A stretch of DNA of 64,000 nucleotides from Whalleya microplaca (GCA_022497155.1 MU385747.1:248001-312000); one strand, 5' to 3'. Positions 11,209-24,953 are shown, counted from the stretch's first letter. Translations and numbers: made by a program. The notes: generated by a model from the sequence alone, not told the origin.

Positions 11209-12210
11209 GGCTCAATGAGGGATCGGGGGTAGGACTCTTAATATACGTAATTAAACGTGTAGACGGCCTTGTTGCTTGTTCTCGGCAAAGTGATTATTTC
11301 ATGCGACGATCAGGCTCAGGGTGGTTTGGCGAATCGAACACAGTGAAATGATTGGACCCCGGCAGGTTTGATTTCCCAGCGAGAGGGCAGCTCAATGCTC
11401 TCTGGGTTAGTAGGAGAGCTAACCTAGTAGACGGTCCCAAACTTCGAAGCTAGTAGTACGTGTAGTATGGAGTTGGCGTTTATTAGATTATGATATGTGA
11501 GATTATGAGATAATGAGATAATGAGATAATGAGAGGAATACAAATGATTCGCAGTGTGTAGATGTATGTTTCTGTTCATTGATCAATCCTGAGTTTAGCG
11601 ATGTGTGATGTCCATTGACGGAATGCTCATAAGTTGCAGTGTCTATGTGAAGGTGTTGAGGCCTTTGAGGATTACATATGTGATGTACAGGGCACGGTGT
11701 GTTCATTGTTTTCTTTCTCGTCGATCTGGGGTCATTGTCGTCGGAGGGGCGACAGTCCGATCAGACCGATCAGACCGATCAGACCGACTCTTATTAATAA
11801 GGTACAGAATACATGTATCTTCTTGGTTGGGCTATGGGGCGACAGCCACTTGAATTGAGGCTAGAGGCTCTGTGTAACTCAGGTTGCTGCCGTATTATAT
11901 TACAGTTTGGAAGTCAGGATGGATAAGATTCTTATAACAGCACTAATCATTTCTGCTTAAGTACCTAGGCAGCTCATCTCGTGCTACTGCAACCACTACA
12001 GCTGCAGCTGCCACTGTAGGACGGCCGGTAAAAATGTCTCGGGGCGGACGTTAGTGCGGAATCCGGATGCCGTTAGTGTGCTTCAGGGCATCGGGCAGGG
12101 ATGTGGAGCCCCTCCATCTGTGCAAAATGCATTGGCGGGGTTACTCGATTCGTATGCGATTTAGGTACAATTTACGGAGTACATTCATACACATATGTAC
12201 ATGTATATAC
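11209..12210. other. Promoter-side intergenic region with two short tandem repeats
   Basis: No gene supported. A GAGATAAT-type tandem repeat lies at about 11505-11535. A 9-base CAGACCGAT repeat, about four imperfect copies, lies at about 11752-11788. The right end borders the LTR element; TATAC at 12206-12210 is its target duplication. Confidence 0.5.
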
Positions 12211-12336
12211 TGCTGGGGGTGTGTGTAGTTAAACCATGTCACGTGCTGCAGACGTAAGCCTTTAGGCTCATACCAATAACTCAGACTAACTTAAAACTTA
12301 GAAACTATATACCCTTATAGCTATCGAACGTTTTCT
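12211..12336 (+). repeat. Left long terminal repeat (126 bp)
   Basis: Begins TGCTGGGGG and ends CGTTTTCT; aligns without gaps to 24954-25079. Preceded by the target-site copy TATAC. Confidence 0.85.
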
Positions 12337-14651
12337 AGTCTTTCGGGCCGGAAATAAATTAATCGGAAACATTATCGGAATTTTGTTATAATTTTTAAAG
12401 GTTTTAATTTATTAAGACCCTTATATTTTTAACTTGTTAGCTTTATATATTTAAGTATATAATTAGTATATAAACGGCGTGTATATAAGACGTATATATT
12501 AAAACGCCCCTAAAAGCGTACTTTAGCGCTTATTTAAAGCGTATTTAACATATATTATTACTCGTTACTAGCGAGCTTTTATATAATATTTTATAGTTAA
12601 ATTTATTATTTTATATTTTCTATTTTTAGTTTATCGGATTTAAGGCTACTTTTATTATATAACTCGGAGCTTGCGCTATTTATTTTGCCTATTAAAATTA
12701 ATTAAGTAATTACGTAAATTATTATTTAGCTTAAAAAGCTAAATATATTATTTATAAATATTTATTTAATTTAGTAAAATATTAAATCTTTAACGATTTC
12801 GCGTTAGCGGCCTCGATTTTATATTTATTTATATCGAACTATTAATATCTAGTTTAACTATTCGGGCGTTAGACTTCCGTTTTTTTTTGCGACAAAAGCA
12901 CTTTTATTTTCGCTATATTTTATAATTATAAAAAGGTTTATAATATTTAAAAAAAGTATTAAGTTAAATATAACGTTTATATATATTAGTTATAATTTAC
13001 CTTTTGCTAATTAAACAAAAAAAGAAGCTTTTTTATATTTATTTTTACCCCGCTTTAGTAATTTAGTCCTAAAATTATTTATAAACTTCCGAAACCTTTT
13101 ATGGTAATATTATAACGCCCACTTTATATCGTTTTAATACCTTTATTCCTTTAAATCTATAGGTAAATTTATTAGTTAAGTTAATACATATATTTATTTA
13201 TTTTTTATATTTTTTATATATATACCTCGCCTTTATATTTGGCATATTATATTTTAGCTATAAGATAGGGTTAATTTTAGTAACCCTAATTAAAAATTTC
13301 GGATATAACCTTTAGAGCCTTTAGTATTACTAGTACCCCCGGTAGTCTTAATACCCCCAAATAGATTTATTATAGCGATTATACCTAATCTTAATTACTA
13401 TAGTTATTATAGTGGGAAAAATATAGCCTCTCGTTAATTAGCTCAGCTCCGCTAGAAATTTAAGCGGGCTAAATATGCAAGTAATAATATTATAGCCTTA
13501 TAATATATCTAGGCTATAGATATATTATCTAAAAGTAATATCGCTATATTTATTAATAGCAACCTGTAGATCTAAACTACCTTAAAATAAGCATACGGTA
13601 GCTTAGCTGGTATTACTAACGTTAGCTCGGTAAAATAAGTTTTAAAAGATAAATTCTTAACTTAATTAGTAAATAAATCGGTAATATAATCTAGTGAGGA
13701 GCTAAAGTCGCTATTTTAAACCGCGGATAAACTTTTGGTTAAATATTACTTTAAAACCTAAAATCTAATAAGATATATAAGTGCCCGAGATATACTTTAA
13801 AGCGCTATAGCCGTTATTAATCCCTTAAATAGTTTGGAAACGTTTATATTAAAAATAATAATTAATTAATTTATAAACAGACTAACTAATTTTTTTTTTA
13901 ATAGGAGGCTATTAATAAAAATGCTTATAACGTTTTATTTTTTTCGGCTTATTATAAAACCGTTAAAAATTATTAGACTATTTTTAAAGCTAAGGTTTTA
14001 ATATAAAAATAAATAATAAATAAGTTAAAAACTTAAATAATAAAAAAAGTGATTACTAACTGAATAAATATCCCGGTAAATTAAATATTATAAAATATTT
14101 ATTTAGTTATTATAGCTGGCATAAACTAAGCCGGATAAAGTAATTACTTTATATAGTTTATAAAGCCTAATAATTAGCCGGCCTAATTTTTTTAAGCTAT
14201 ATTATAATAGTTGCCCCTTCTTATAGCTGTAACCCTACTACTAGCTCGTCCGCTTTAGCCTTTTTAAACTTAGCTACTTTAGCTTTAATTGCCTCCCCTA
14301 GTTAAAAGTTAAGGTTAAGATTAGTAATAATAATAATATATTACCCCGTAAAATTATTAAAACTTTAATAATTATAGGCAGAACTTCTAAGAAACTAACT
14401 TTAACTATTAAAAAAATATAAACTTTAAGAATAAAAAAAGCTATAGTAATAAACGTAATAAACGCGGTGGTACTTATATCGATAGACGCGGATATATATT
14501 AAATCTAACTTAATAATATTTTAAAACTAGTTTACCTCTACCTCCCTGTACCTAGTTTAATTACCCTATAGTAAATAAAAGTCGTTAGCTCTTTTTAGGA
14601 GGCTGTATATGCTTTAAGTATAGTAATAAATTTTATATCCAACCTAACTAT
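12337..14651 (+). pseudogene. Decayed gag region ending in a CCHC zinc knuckle
   Basis: The only firm landmark is at 14610-14651, which reads C-F-K-Y-S-N-K-F-Y-I-Q-P-N-Y. This is a CX2CX4HX4C zinc knuckle in which Cys became Tyr twice and His became Tyr, each explained by a single G-to-A or C-to-T change. The rest of this stretch is AT-rich, has no long open frame, and is called gag only by its position upstream of the protease. Confidence 0.55.
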
Positions 14652-15439
14652 ATAACTTTTAAAGAAAAATAGCTTAAACGTTAGAAAAGCGTTTATTTTA
14701 AGGCTATAATATATTCGGCTTAAACCGTTAAGCAAAATAATTCCAACCTAATAAAAATATTCTTACGTTTTATATAACTATATTATAGCTAAATATTAAA
14801 AAATAATACTAAATTTAAAAAAAAACAAAATAAACCTTTTTAAAACTGTCACTTATAAAAAGGACTCCGGAAAAGGCTTTATAACTTAGCTAAGCTCGGC
14901 CAGTTACTCTTTAGTTATAAGACTAATTACTAATTAAGCTAAAGAGTTAAATAAAAACCTTAAGGCTAAAGTCCTTTTATTATAAGCTTTATTATCCTTA
15001 GCTTTTTATTACCCTAAAAAAAAAAGGCGTAAAGGAAATACAGCTATTCCGGTTAAAACTATACTTAATATTAATAATAAATAAGCTAGAAAAATAGAAA
15101 AGCATAAATCCGTAAAACTTAAAGCTAAGGCTACTTCTCGCGGGCTATATAAAATTTATAGTCGTAAAAATAAAGGGCTATTTAATTAGCAAGCCTTTGT
15201 TAAAGCTATCGAAATTAAAATTAGCCTTATAAACCTTTTTTAAATAAGCCCTAATAAAGCTTAAACCCTAAAATACTTATCGACATAAATTAATGCGAAG
15301 ATTTAAAAAGCCGCGAGGCATATAGCCTTTATAAAAAAAAAAACGGTGGGGGTAAAGTCTACTGCTATCGTTTAGCCTACTAAAGCCTATCGATTTACTT
15401 ATACTATTAGATTTAATAAAAATAATTACGTAGTAACTT

Positions 15440-18400
15440 ATATACTTCCGGATGTTTCGGCTTAAGCTAATTAAGGGTCCGATATTAACCTAATTTTACC
15501 TCGGCTAGCTAACCGTTTTAGCTTAACCCGCAAACTTTTAGCTAATATTAAAATAAAGGAGCTTTATATTTTTATCTTAAACAATCAGTCGGTTTAAATT
15601 AAGGAGTTCGTTATATTTAACACTAAAGTCTATAATATTTAAAAATCTATTTAAGCTATTATCTGTTTTATTAAAAAAGATAGCCCCGATAGCTTAGTAC
15701 TACTCCTAAGGCTTTTATAGCTTTAAGACGTAATAGCCTTTATTAACGTATAAGCTAATAGCCTAATAATTAAAGACTTAAGTAAGGAAAAAAAATAAAT
15801 ATCTATTAAAAGCCCGATTTTAATATAGTTTAAAACTTATAAACTAGCCCTAACGTAAGAAAAACCCCCTTTAAACTTACGCCCGAATAACCTCGCTTTA
15901 AATATAAATTCCGATAAATATAATTCAAATAATAACTTTAATTTTAACTCGAGCTTTAAATCTTTTATTACTAAGTAATCGGGAAATTAAATTTTCGGTT
16001 ACGACTATTTAATTATGTCGGAAAATTATTTAAAAATTTACATTTTTACTATTTTATAATAGCAATCTTATAGATCTTAATTAATATATATATATCGATA
16101 ATACCTCGCAAATCCTTAAGTTTACTAGTTAATTTAATATATAATTAATATAACTGGCTATTTTATTATATATTTCGACTTATTTCGGTAAAATAAGGTA
16201 AAACGGCGTATAAAAAACTATAAAGCTTTTTTACTACTTTATTTCCTAAGGCTATTTCGCCTAAGGCTTAGGTTGTAGCAGGTAAAATACGGCGCTTCCC
16301 CCTAGATAATAAGACTGGATATTAGACTAAACCTATTTTTTTTCCTATTATACGCCGAGTTATACGGCTTGATTTAATTTCTAAAGCCGAAATGCCTAAT
16401 AGCTAAATTAAAACCTAATTCTCGACTTTAAAGATTAAATTAGGCTATTTAGTTTTTAAAAAATTAAAGGGGGAAATTATATATATATTTTATATATATT
16501 TTAAAAGTTTAAATACTATATTTATTTTAAATATAACGCTTATAAACTTATATATTTATAAAGTCCGGTTAAAAAATAGTGTTCGGCCGTAAAATAAGTT
16601 AAAAAAAAATATTAAATTTTACCTTAAAAATACTAATTAAATCGATTAATTTAAAAAAAAGTTAACGCTAATATATATAAATTAATTATAATAGCAAACG
16701 GCAGACTTTTAGATTAAGCAAACCAGCCCGTACTAATAATTAAAAATAGAAATACTATTAACCTTAACCCTTAAATTAAGCCTCGCTTAACCTTTAATTA
16801 CCGTAATATCGAAAAGGATATACTGGGTATAAATATTACTTTATTAGCTAATATATATAATTATTTATTAAATCCGAAAATTGGCTTATTTTTAATTTTT
16901 AACCTTAAATATATATATTAAACTATTCCGGTTTACCTAAAAAATAAATATATATTTACTTTTTATATCCCTAGCTTTCTTTAGTTATAACTTACTTAAA
17001 TGTCTTAAAGCTTTTAAACTGCTGGCTTTTTTATAACTAAGCTTATAATTATAGCCTTAAATCTTATACCGTTCCTTAACCCCGAGTCTTTATTACTAAT
17101 ACCCGGAACCTTTAAAACAGTTAACCTTTATAAAACTTATATAAACGACATTTTTACTACTTATAAAATATTTAAAGAGCAGTAGGACTTTATAAAATTT
17201 TATTTACTTCCGAAACTACTTTAAGTTCGCTTAAAGCTATTTTATAAGAAAGTCCGCTTAGGCTTCGATTAAATTATTACTATAAAGGTTAAATATTATA
17301 TAAAAAAGGTTTTAACTATTAAATCAGAACAATTAAAAAAACTTAGAAATTAGCTTACCCCTATTAATTAAACAGGCGTAAAAGCTTTTTTGGAAGTAAT
17401 TAGCCTTATTCGGAAATAAATTAAAAACTATATAAAAATATCCCAACCTTTAATTAAACTTATTAGCAATATGGAATAAAAATAGCAAAAAGCTAAAGCC
17501 CTAGCTTTTACGTTATTAAAAAAAAATATTAAACGCTATAAAAATATATGGTTACTTATTTAATTAGCCCGTAAATACTTATGCGGATATATCCGCTTTT
17601 GCCGCCGGCTTTTTAATAATTTAAATATAAAAAAAGGTTTAGCAATCCCTAATTTACGACAGCTTTTTATTTATAAAAACCCAGAGGAATTATAGCACTT
17701 ATAAACAGAAATTATATAATATAGTTAAGTTTATTTAATAATATAAAAGATATTTTATTTTATTCCCAAAAGTTATATCTATAATTTATATTAACTATAA
17801 GCCTTTTATATTTTTTTTAAACTCGGTTTATTATAAGGGTATTTATGCCAGATAAACTAAAAAGCTAAAAATATTTAATATTAAGATTTTATATATTACT
17901 GGCTTAAAAAATAAAATTACTAACGCCTTATCCCAGACTATTTTTCCGGATAAGAAATATTAAAACACTTTTTATTTTACTTACCTAAGCTCCGTAAGCG
18001 ATATAGGGATATAAATATAAAAAAACGGTATAAAAAGATATAACGCTTTTTTTAAAACTTTTAATAAAAAATAAGCTAAAGATTTAATAAATAACCTATA
18101 TTATTAAATAGCGGAATTTAAACTTACATTAGTTTAGGTTTAAAGTAACGCCCTTTATAAATATATAAGTTTGCTCGGGGAAATTATACTTTAGACGGAA
18201 TTAATTAAAACCGAAAATTTATGGGTATTAATTATATTTAACCTGTCTATATTACTTTTATAAGGTAACGAAAATATTCGATTACCTTTTAGAAAATTTT
18301 TTTACGCTAAAAAACCTTGGTATATTAAAGTTTTTAAACTATTAACTTACGCGAAAACGGGTTATTTTAATAAAATAACCGCTAAATCCCTACTAAACTA

Positions 18401-19660
18401 AATAAAATAATTCTATATAGTAGAATTTAGGTTGGAATATTATAAATAAGGAATCTAAAGATAATACTTATATCGAGATAAAGTAGCCGAAATTTTACGA
18501 AAGGCTTACAATAAGGCTAGATATTTTTCCGCCGTTATTATATTATAACAACTGAATAAAATTGTATACTAGCTTATAATAGCTAAAAATACTCGGGATT
18601 ACTACCTCAGCTACTTAAATTATATAAAGTTTAGTTTATTTAAGCTTTTAACTCCCTTTTTAACCTTTACTATTTTTATTTCTAACCAAATATTAGCTAT
18701 AAACTTTTTTAAGCCTTTTTTTTCTTTATTTAAAAAAAATATTTATATTTTTATTATTATCTATTATTTCTCGCATTATAGCTAAGGCTTTTTTGCCTTA
18801 AATACTACCGCTAAGTTAACGATAAATTACCTTAAGACTTAAAAACAATAAATAAATATTATATTTTTAGCTTTTTATATAAACCCGGGCTTAATTTTTA
18901 TATCTATTAAATTTAACGACTTCTTATTTACGTAAAAAATCGAATTAATAAATTTTCCTTTTAGGTTTTATAAATCTATAAGGCTTATAAAAATATTTAA
19001 TAAAATTATATAAATAATTTTAGGCAAGCTTATATTTAAATAAATCTAATAATCTTAACTTAGGGTTATTATAAAAACCGAATATACCTTTTTTAACTAG
19101 AAAACTTAATTATTTAAAGTTATAAAATATATAAACTTAAAATATATAGTATTTTTAAATTAGTCTCCGTTTAAAATTATATATAACTACTTATTTTAAG
19201 GTTCCTTTAAATTAAAATACCCTAATTTAAATATTACCCGGTTACTATTTAGCTTATGAAATAGTTATTTCGTATTTCTAAAAGCCGAAAAGCTAAATAA
19301 TCTCGTAATAAAATATATAGCAAAAATTTAATATTACTAAGAAACCTTACGAAAGGTTACCGAAAAAAAAGCTAAAAAATAAAGGCGGATTTATAAAGCT
19401 AAAATTCTAAAAGTTAACGTAAAAAATTTAGTTATATTATATTAAAAAAACAAACCTTTTAAATTAACCCTTATATAAAAGGAACTGTTTATTGTTAGTT
19501 ATAAATCGGGTCGACTATTATTTAAACTTTATAACTTTAATAAAAGTTTTATATCCCGGTATAACTATTATAAAAATAGCTTAAAGTTATTTAAGCCTAG
19601 GACTAAATACTTACGTTAACTTAATAACGTTTAGGTTTTTTTCCGCTAAAACTTTAAGAG
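15440..19660 (+). pseudogene. Decayed Ty3/Gypsy-type pol (protease, RT, RNase H, integrase)
   Basis: Landmarks in order. Protease active site at 15469-15483 reads N-stop-G-S-D, which is DQGSD after RIP. RT palm around 16800-17300 contains 'RLTFNYRNIEKD', 'FNLKYIY' and the catalytic box at 17138-17149 reading Y-I-N-D, which is YIDD with Asp to Asn. 'ITNALSQ' at about 17915-17937 corresponds to the DALSR end of RNase H. The integrase HHCC finger at about 18507-18625 has all four ligands replaced by Tyr. A likely integrase core Asp is Asn near 18701. The domains now lie in different frames. The region grows less AT-rich at 19655-19690, probably near the end of pol. Not functional. Confidence 0.75.
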
Positions 19661-19739
19661 ATAACGAGCCGGAAGGCTCGATTTGCCCTCTGTAACTGGG
19701 GTAATAACGATAAGTATATATAATATATTATATAAATTA

Positions 19740-20090
19740 TTATTATTTTAAGCTGTAAGAATTATAAGGTTAAGAATAGAAAAGTATATAAAAATTATAA
19801 GAGTTATTATTTTAAACTATGAAAGTTATAAAATTAAGAATAGAAAAGAATACGAGAAATGTAAGGTTGAAATTATTTGGTTTAATAATATAAGAAGTAT
19901 AAAGTTAAGAATAGAAAAAAATACAAGAAGTGTAAGGTATTGTAAGAGTTATAAGATTAAAAATAGAAAAAAATACGAGAAGTGTGAGGTTAAAATTATT
20001 TAGTTTAATAATATAAAAAGTGTGAAGTTAAGAATAAAAAAGAATACGAGAAGTATAAGGTATAAGGTTAAAGTTATTTAGTAAGCTCGT
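19740..20090 (+). repeat. Imperfect tandem repeats in the LTR element downstream of pol
   Basis: About five copies of a motif like TTAAGAATAGAAAAAAATAC followed by GAGAAGTGTAAGG, starting near 19771, 19833, 19903, 19963 and 20025. Spacing is 60-72 bases, and some copies include an ATTATTTAGTTTAATAATAT insert. Differences are mostly transitions. Confidence 0.6.
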
Positions 20091-20538
20091 TTTAAAATTA
20101 GTAATATTAGGATTAAGCTGATTTTAAGAGAGTATTATATAAAGGGTATTGGAAGTAACCTAAGCCGTAAAGTGGTTTAAAAAATATAAGGACGTTAAGA
20201 TTATTTAGAAAATGTCTAAAAAGTGGTAAAGTTAAGAATATCGGCGCTAAAGATATCGGTAAATTATAGCTAGACTTTTAGCCGATTATAGCTAGAGTAG
20301 CGGAAGATTATAGCTAGATTGCGACTGTTTGGGGCATTATTTAGAGGCGTTATCCGGAAGGAAGCTATTACTACAGACGGGAAAAAAGACATAAAAAAAA
20401 AAAACGGGTTATAATAGAAAAAATAATAAAACCTATTATAATTAAAAGGAAAGTATAATATTACCTTTACCCGTATATATAAACCCGGCTTACTTTCCCG
20501 AATTTTTTTTTTCGATTTTTTATATTTATATTTTCTTT

Positions 20539-20770
20539 ATATCCGCCGCTTTTTCGCCTTTTATATATTAACGTTTTATATTTTATATATAATAATTATA
20601 TATTTTTTAATTTATTTAAAACATTAATATAATATATTTAATATTTTAATTATTATATCCCGCCTTTTCGCCTTTTATATATTAACGTTTTATATTTTAT
20701 ATATAATAATTATATATTTTTTAACCTATTTAAAACATTAATATAATATATTTTAATATTTTAATTATTA
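20539..20770 (+). repeat. Two-copy tandem duplication, unit about 115 bp
   Basis: Two adjacent copies sharing TTTTCGCCTTTTATATATTA and the following AT-rich tract, offset by 114-116 bases. They differ by a few bases and a small indel at the start. Confidence 0.7.
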
Positions 20771-21366
20771 CGTTTTAATTATTACGTTAATATTTATATA
20801 CCGAGATTAGTTTATAATATATTACTTTTTATAATTTATATTATATTTTGATTATTTATTTTATAAAAACTATAATAACTTAATTTAACGTATATATTTT
20901 ATATCGCTTTATTTAAGCACTATTAATAACTAGTAGTTAGTTTAAAAATAATTTACCCCGACTTAAATTTTTCCCGTATTTAAATGCGATTTTTATTTAG
21001 TTAATAAATCTTTACTTAAAGTATTTTAGACCCGGGCTTAAATTATCTATTAATTTCGAGCTAATATAGGTAAAGTTTAAAAAGATATTAAAATATATAA
21101 GAAATAACCTTTTTGCGAAACGAGCGGAAAGACTTAAATATTTTACGCGTATATATAATTCTGTATTTTTTAAGGGTAATTTTAAAAACTTTAGTAATTT
21201 ATCCGATTTTATAGTATTTAACGATCGCGTTTTATTAGTAAACGAGGTATATAAAGGCATATTTTTACCTAATTTTAAGTCTTTTTAAGAGAGTGGGAAC
21301 TAGGTATATATTAAAATTATTACCTTTAAATAAAATTACGAAAAGCTGTTTATAATTCGGTTATAT

Positions 21367-24300
21367 ATGCCTAAAAGGGCTAAGGCCTTAGTTTTATTAA
21401 AAATAAATTTTATTAGGATATTCCTAATATTTATATAGCAAGCCTCCGGTAAGCCAAATAAAAAAACCGACAGTATTTTTAAGGTTTTTTTAACTATTAG
21501 CGGTACAGATAGCTTTAAAGTTATAAATAATTTCTTAGGCGCTAAATTTAAGCTAAAAGCTTTAAGAAAAAAGTTACGCTTAAAACTTTATATTATTTTT
21601 TTTATAGCTATATTTAAACCCGGAATATTAAAAAGGGTAAAAAAATATATTTATAGCGACACTAACGTTTTAAATATAACAATTATAAACTAAGTGAAAA
21701 AGGTTAAAACTAAAGAAATTACCTAATAGCGAGAGAGATTTTAGACTCTAGCTGTGGCTTTAGCTGGCATAATCCGACCTATTTTATTAATTAAGTTAAT
21801 TTTAATTATTTAAAACAGATATATTATATAAAATAGCCTATTATTTAATAAAATTCCTACTTTCGTAAATTATATTATTTTAATTCGATTATAATTCCAA
21901 TTAAATTTAAAAAAACTTTAAGGATTTATAACCTCGGAAATAATTATTTTTAATTAATTTATTATCTATAATTTTTAATAGGCTTACTATAAGCTAAAGA
22001 TTATTTATAATAATTTTTTAACTAAGAAAAACGCGCAGATCTTATTAAAGGTTCCGGGAATTCTTAAATTCGTTATAGTAATATTTATAATATTATAATA
22101 AGCTAAAAAAAAAAAACTAGGTATTTTATTCTAACTTTATTAAAGCTATAAATGTGATAGCCGAATATAAATTTTTACCCTCGGATTTTTAATAGCTTAT
22201 TTACGTTTCGGATAAAAATATTAACGAGGGAGCTTTATTATAAGCGTTTACTAGTATTAACCTTTTTTCTAGTGGGGTTTTTTTGCCTAAAGACTTAATC
22301 GGGACAAAAAACGACCGGTTTTTACTTAAAAAACTAGACTTTTATAACTGGATTATATTATAAATTTTTAAAATATTATATAAAGATTTAGTTTTAATTA
22401 TAATTAATTAACTGGAAAGTATTAAAAATATTTATAAAATTATAACATTATTAAATATAAGCGATAAATATAAATAGTTAATCTGCCGGGCAGACTAAAA
22501 GAAGTTATATAAATTTGCTTACTTTTATAATAACTTAGATTATTTTAAGCTATAAAGCTTACATAAAAACAAAAACGTAATACTAAATATCTTATTTAAT
22601 ACTATAACTCCCGAAAATAGGGAGGAGGTAGCTTTAATAAATAGACTTTACGAGGCCTTAAACGAGCGACTAAATAAAGCTACGAGAAAGGCCGCTTAAA
22701 AAAATTTTAGTATTATTAAAAGCGAGGGAAAAAATATACCCTAAAAACCCCCGCTATTTAGTAAAATATTCGGCGGACCGTTTTAAATTAATCCTAAAGC
22801 ACCTAATTTTTTAAGCAAGTCGGCTAAAAAAAAAAAACGGGCTATACGCTTTATAAACACTAGGCTTTTAAAATTTAATAACGTTAGACCCTCGACTTTA
22901 ATACCTGGATCTAGCGACGCTAGACCCTTAATTATAATACTTAAATCTAATAACATTAAACCCTCGACTGTAATATTTAGATCTAATAACGCTAGACTTT
23001 CGACTATAATACTTAGATCTAGCAATATTAAACCCTTAAAATCTGAAAGATCGGCAGAATTAAAGCGGCCTATATAACTTAATAAAGACTTATTTATAAA
23101 AAGGTTTAAAATTAAGGGCCTTTATTTAATAAGCGAGGCAGCTAAAAAACTAATAAAAAAATTAAGCTTAAATCCGTTTATATAAAACGTAATAAAATTT
23201 AAAACCGGAGCTATAATAGAAAGTCCCGCGTAGTTAATAATAATCGGCCGATTTTAAAAATTCACTTAAATTTTAATCGATTATAGCCTAATGTTTAAAG
23301 GCGATTTAAATTAGGACTTAAGTCCCGAAAAGGCACCTTTTAAGTTCTTAACGCTTAAAATAAAAGTCGGCTTTAATTTATATCTTAAAAAGCTAAGCTT
23401 GGTCCGATATAAAAAAGTCTTAGAAAACTTCTAGTTAGAATTAATAAATAAGGTTAAATAAGCCTAGCGAGTAAAATATAAATAGGCATTTAAACCTTAA
23501 ATATTCGAAACCGTTAAGCGAGAAATTAAGGCTAAATACTATAAAAACTGCGAGAAAACTATATAAAATAAATATTTTAATAACTATATTCCTTTTTCGA
23601 GCTAAATCTAAAAAATAAAAAAATCGGGAATAATTATATATAATAAAGTTTAATATAAAGCTTAGCAAATAAGCCTTTTTAACTTTAATAACCCCAAAAA
23701 CCGAGAAAAGGCTATAATTATATCTAAACGTAACTATTTTAAAAGCTTACTGTAACCTTTTTTAATAGTGTCGAAAAAAAGGGATATTTTAGTTATTTTT
23801 AAAAAGTTTGGGAACAAATTAGTTACTATATTAAAAACAAACCTTTAGAAAGGTATTATATTTGCAGCCATAACATTATTATATAATTTAACTATTATTC
23901 CTGGCTGTTTTAAAAATCTTAACTTTTATTTATACGAAAAAAAGGGATTTATATTTAAGGTTAAAGTTTTGAAAAAACTAGAAAATATTCTGCCGAAATT
24001 ATCTTAATTTATAAACTAGTTAATTTAAGCCCTAATTTTAATAAACGCTTAACTAAATAAAAAATAAAGATAGGTTAAGCGAGCTTATAATATAAGATCG
24101 TTACGAGTAAAATAATAAAAAATACACTAAATAACTATAAGAAATACTAACCTTTATAAATAAATAATACCTTAATAAAATATAAAAGCGCTATATAACA
24201 CTTTTTTAAGCTTTTTAATAAACCTAAAACCCGATTTCTATCGTAACTTATAGTACCCTCGATAAATAATAAGCCCCGCAACTAATGGCCTTAACGATAT

Positions 24301-24700
24301 AAATATATAGTCTTATAACCTTATAAAATTTATATATATTAGGTTTATAATATTTAAACGCCTTTATTCGGTTACTTAAATTAAACTATTATAATATTAT
24401 CGCTTATATAAAAAAACTCGCTAAATAAAATAATAAATTAACTTATAAATAAAGTATTTTAAACCTTAAATATTATAGCAAAATAAAAAAGTTAACTAAA
24501 AACGAGCAAAAAAAATCGATTTATTTCTTAAATTCGATATTAACGTTTTTAAAAGCGAGCTTAAAACTAAAGTCCTAGTTTTAATTAAATAAGACTTCCT
24601 AAATATATTTAAACGTATAAAAAACGTCCTAAACTAATTAATTATAAATATAAATATAGGAATAAAAATATTAAAACGATCTACTAAAAATAACTTTAAT
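21367..24700 (+). pseudogene. Unidentified decayed coding region in the right half of the LTR element
   Basis: From ATG at 21367 the plus strand reads like a RIP-decayed protein: MPKRAKALVLLKINFIR, then after a stop QASGKPNKKTDSIFKVFL. Similar stretches continue with stops where Gln or Trp codons are plausible. Examples are 'RERF-TLAVALAG' near 21733 and 'TPENREEVALINRLYEALNE' near 22608, then the 36-bp repeat array, then basic Lys-rich segments to beyond 23600. The frame shifts at least once. I do not recognise a family: there is no RT, integrase or zinc-knuckle signature here. It could be a second retroelement ORF, a captured gene, or the gag of a nested element. Boundaries are approximate. 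Confidence 0.4.
22877..23037 (+). repeat. 36-bp in-frame minisatellite inside the unidentified ORF
   Basis: Four full units (22877-22912, 22913-22948, 22949-22984, 22985-23020) and a partial fifth of 17 bases. Each encodes 12 residues of the type N-N-x-R-P-S-T-x-I-x-x-S, so the array keeps the plus-strand frame. Units differ mostly by transitions. Confidence 0.8.
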
Positions 24701-24953
24701 TTTTATTAAATTAGCTAAGGATTTTATCTCTAAGAAATTACGCTTTTTTATAAGGTTTAAGAGTGGGCTAAAATTAATGATAAGCGAGGTTATAGCTAAA
24801 ATAATATAGAGATATAATTACGTTAATTTACTACTAAAATACGGTAGGGTTATATTTAAAATAGTAAGGTAATATTACTATATTAGCTTGCTATTAAAAA
24901 TTATAGTAAGGTTTTTCCTATAGCTATAAGCGGCTAATTTGCCTTTCTTAACT

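Noticed and set aside
22783..23025. Minus-strand 80-codon ORF with a repetitive Leu/Ile-rich protein
   Set aside because: It is the complement of the 36-bp repeat array; the plus strand carries the protein-like frame that extends beyond the repeats.
22877..23037. CRISPR-like appearance of 36-bp units
   Set aside because: Units are directly adjacent without spacers, and this is a fungal nuclear sequence; it is a minisatellite.
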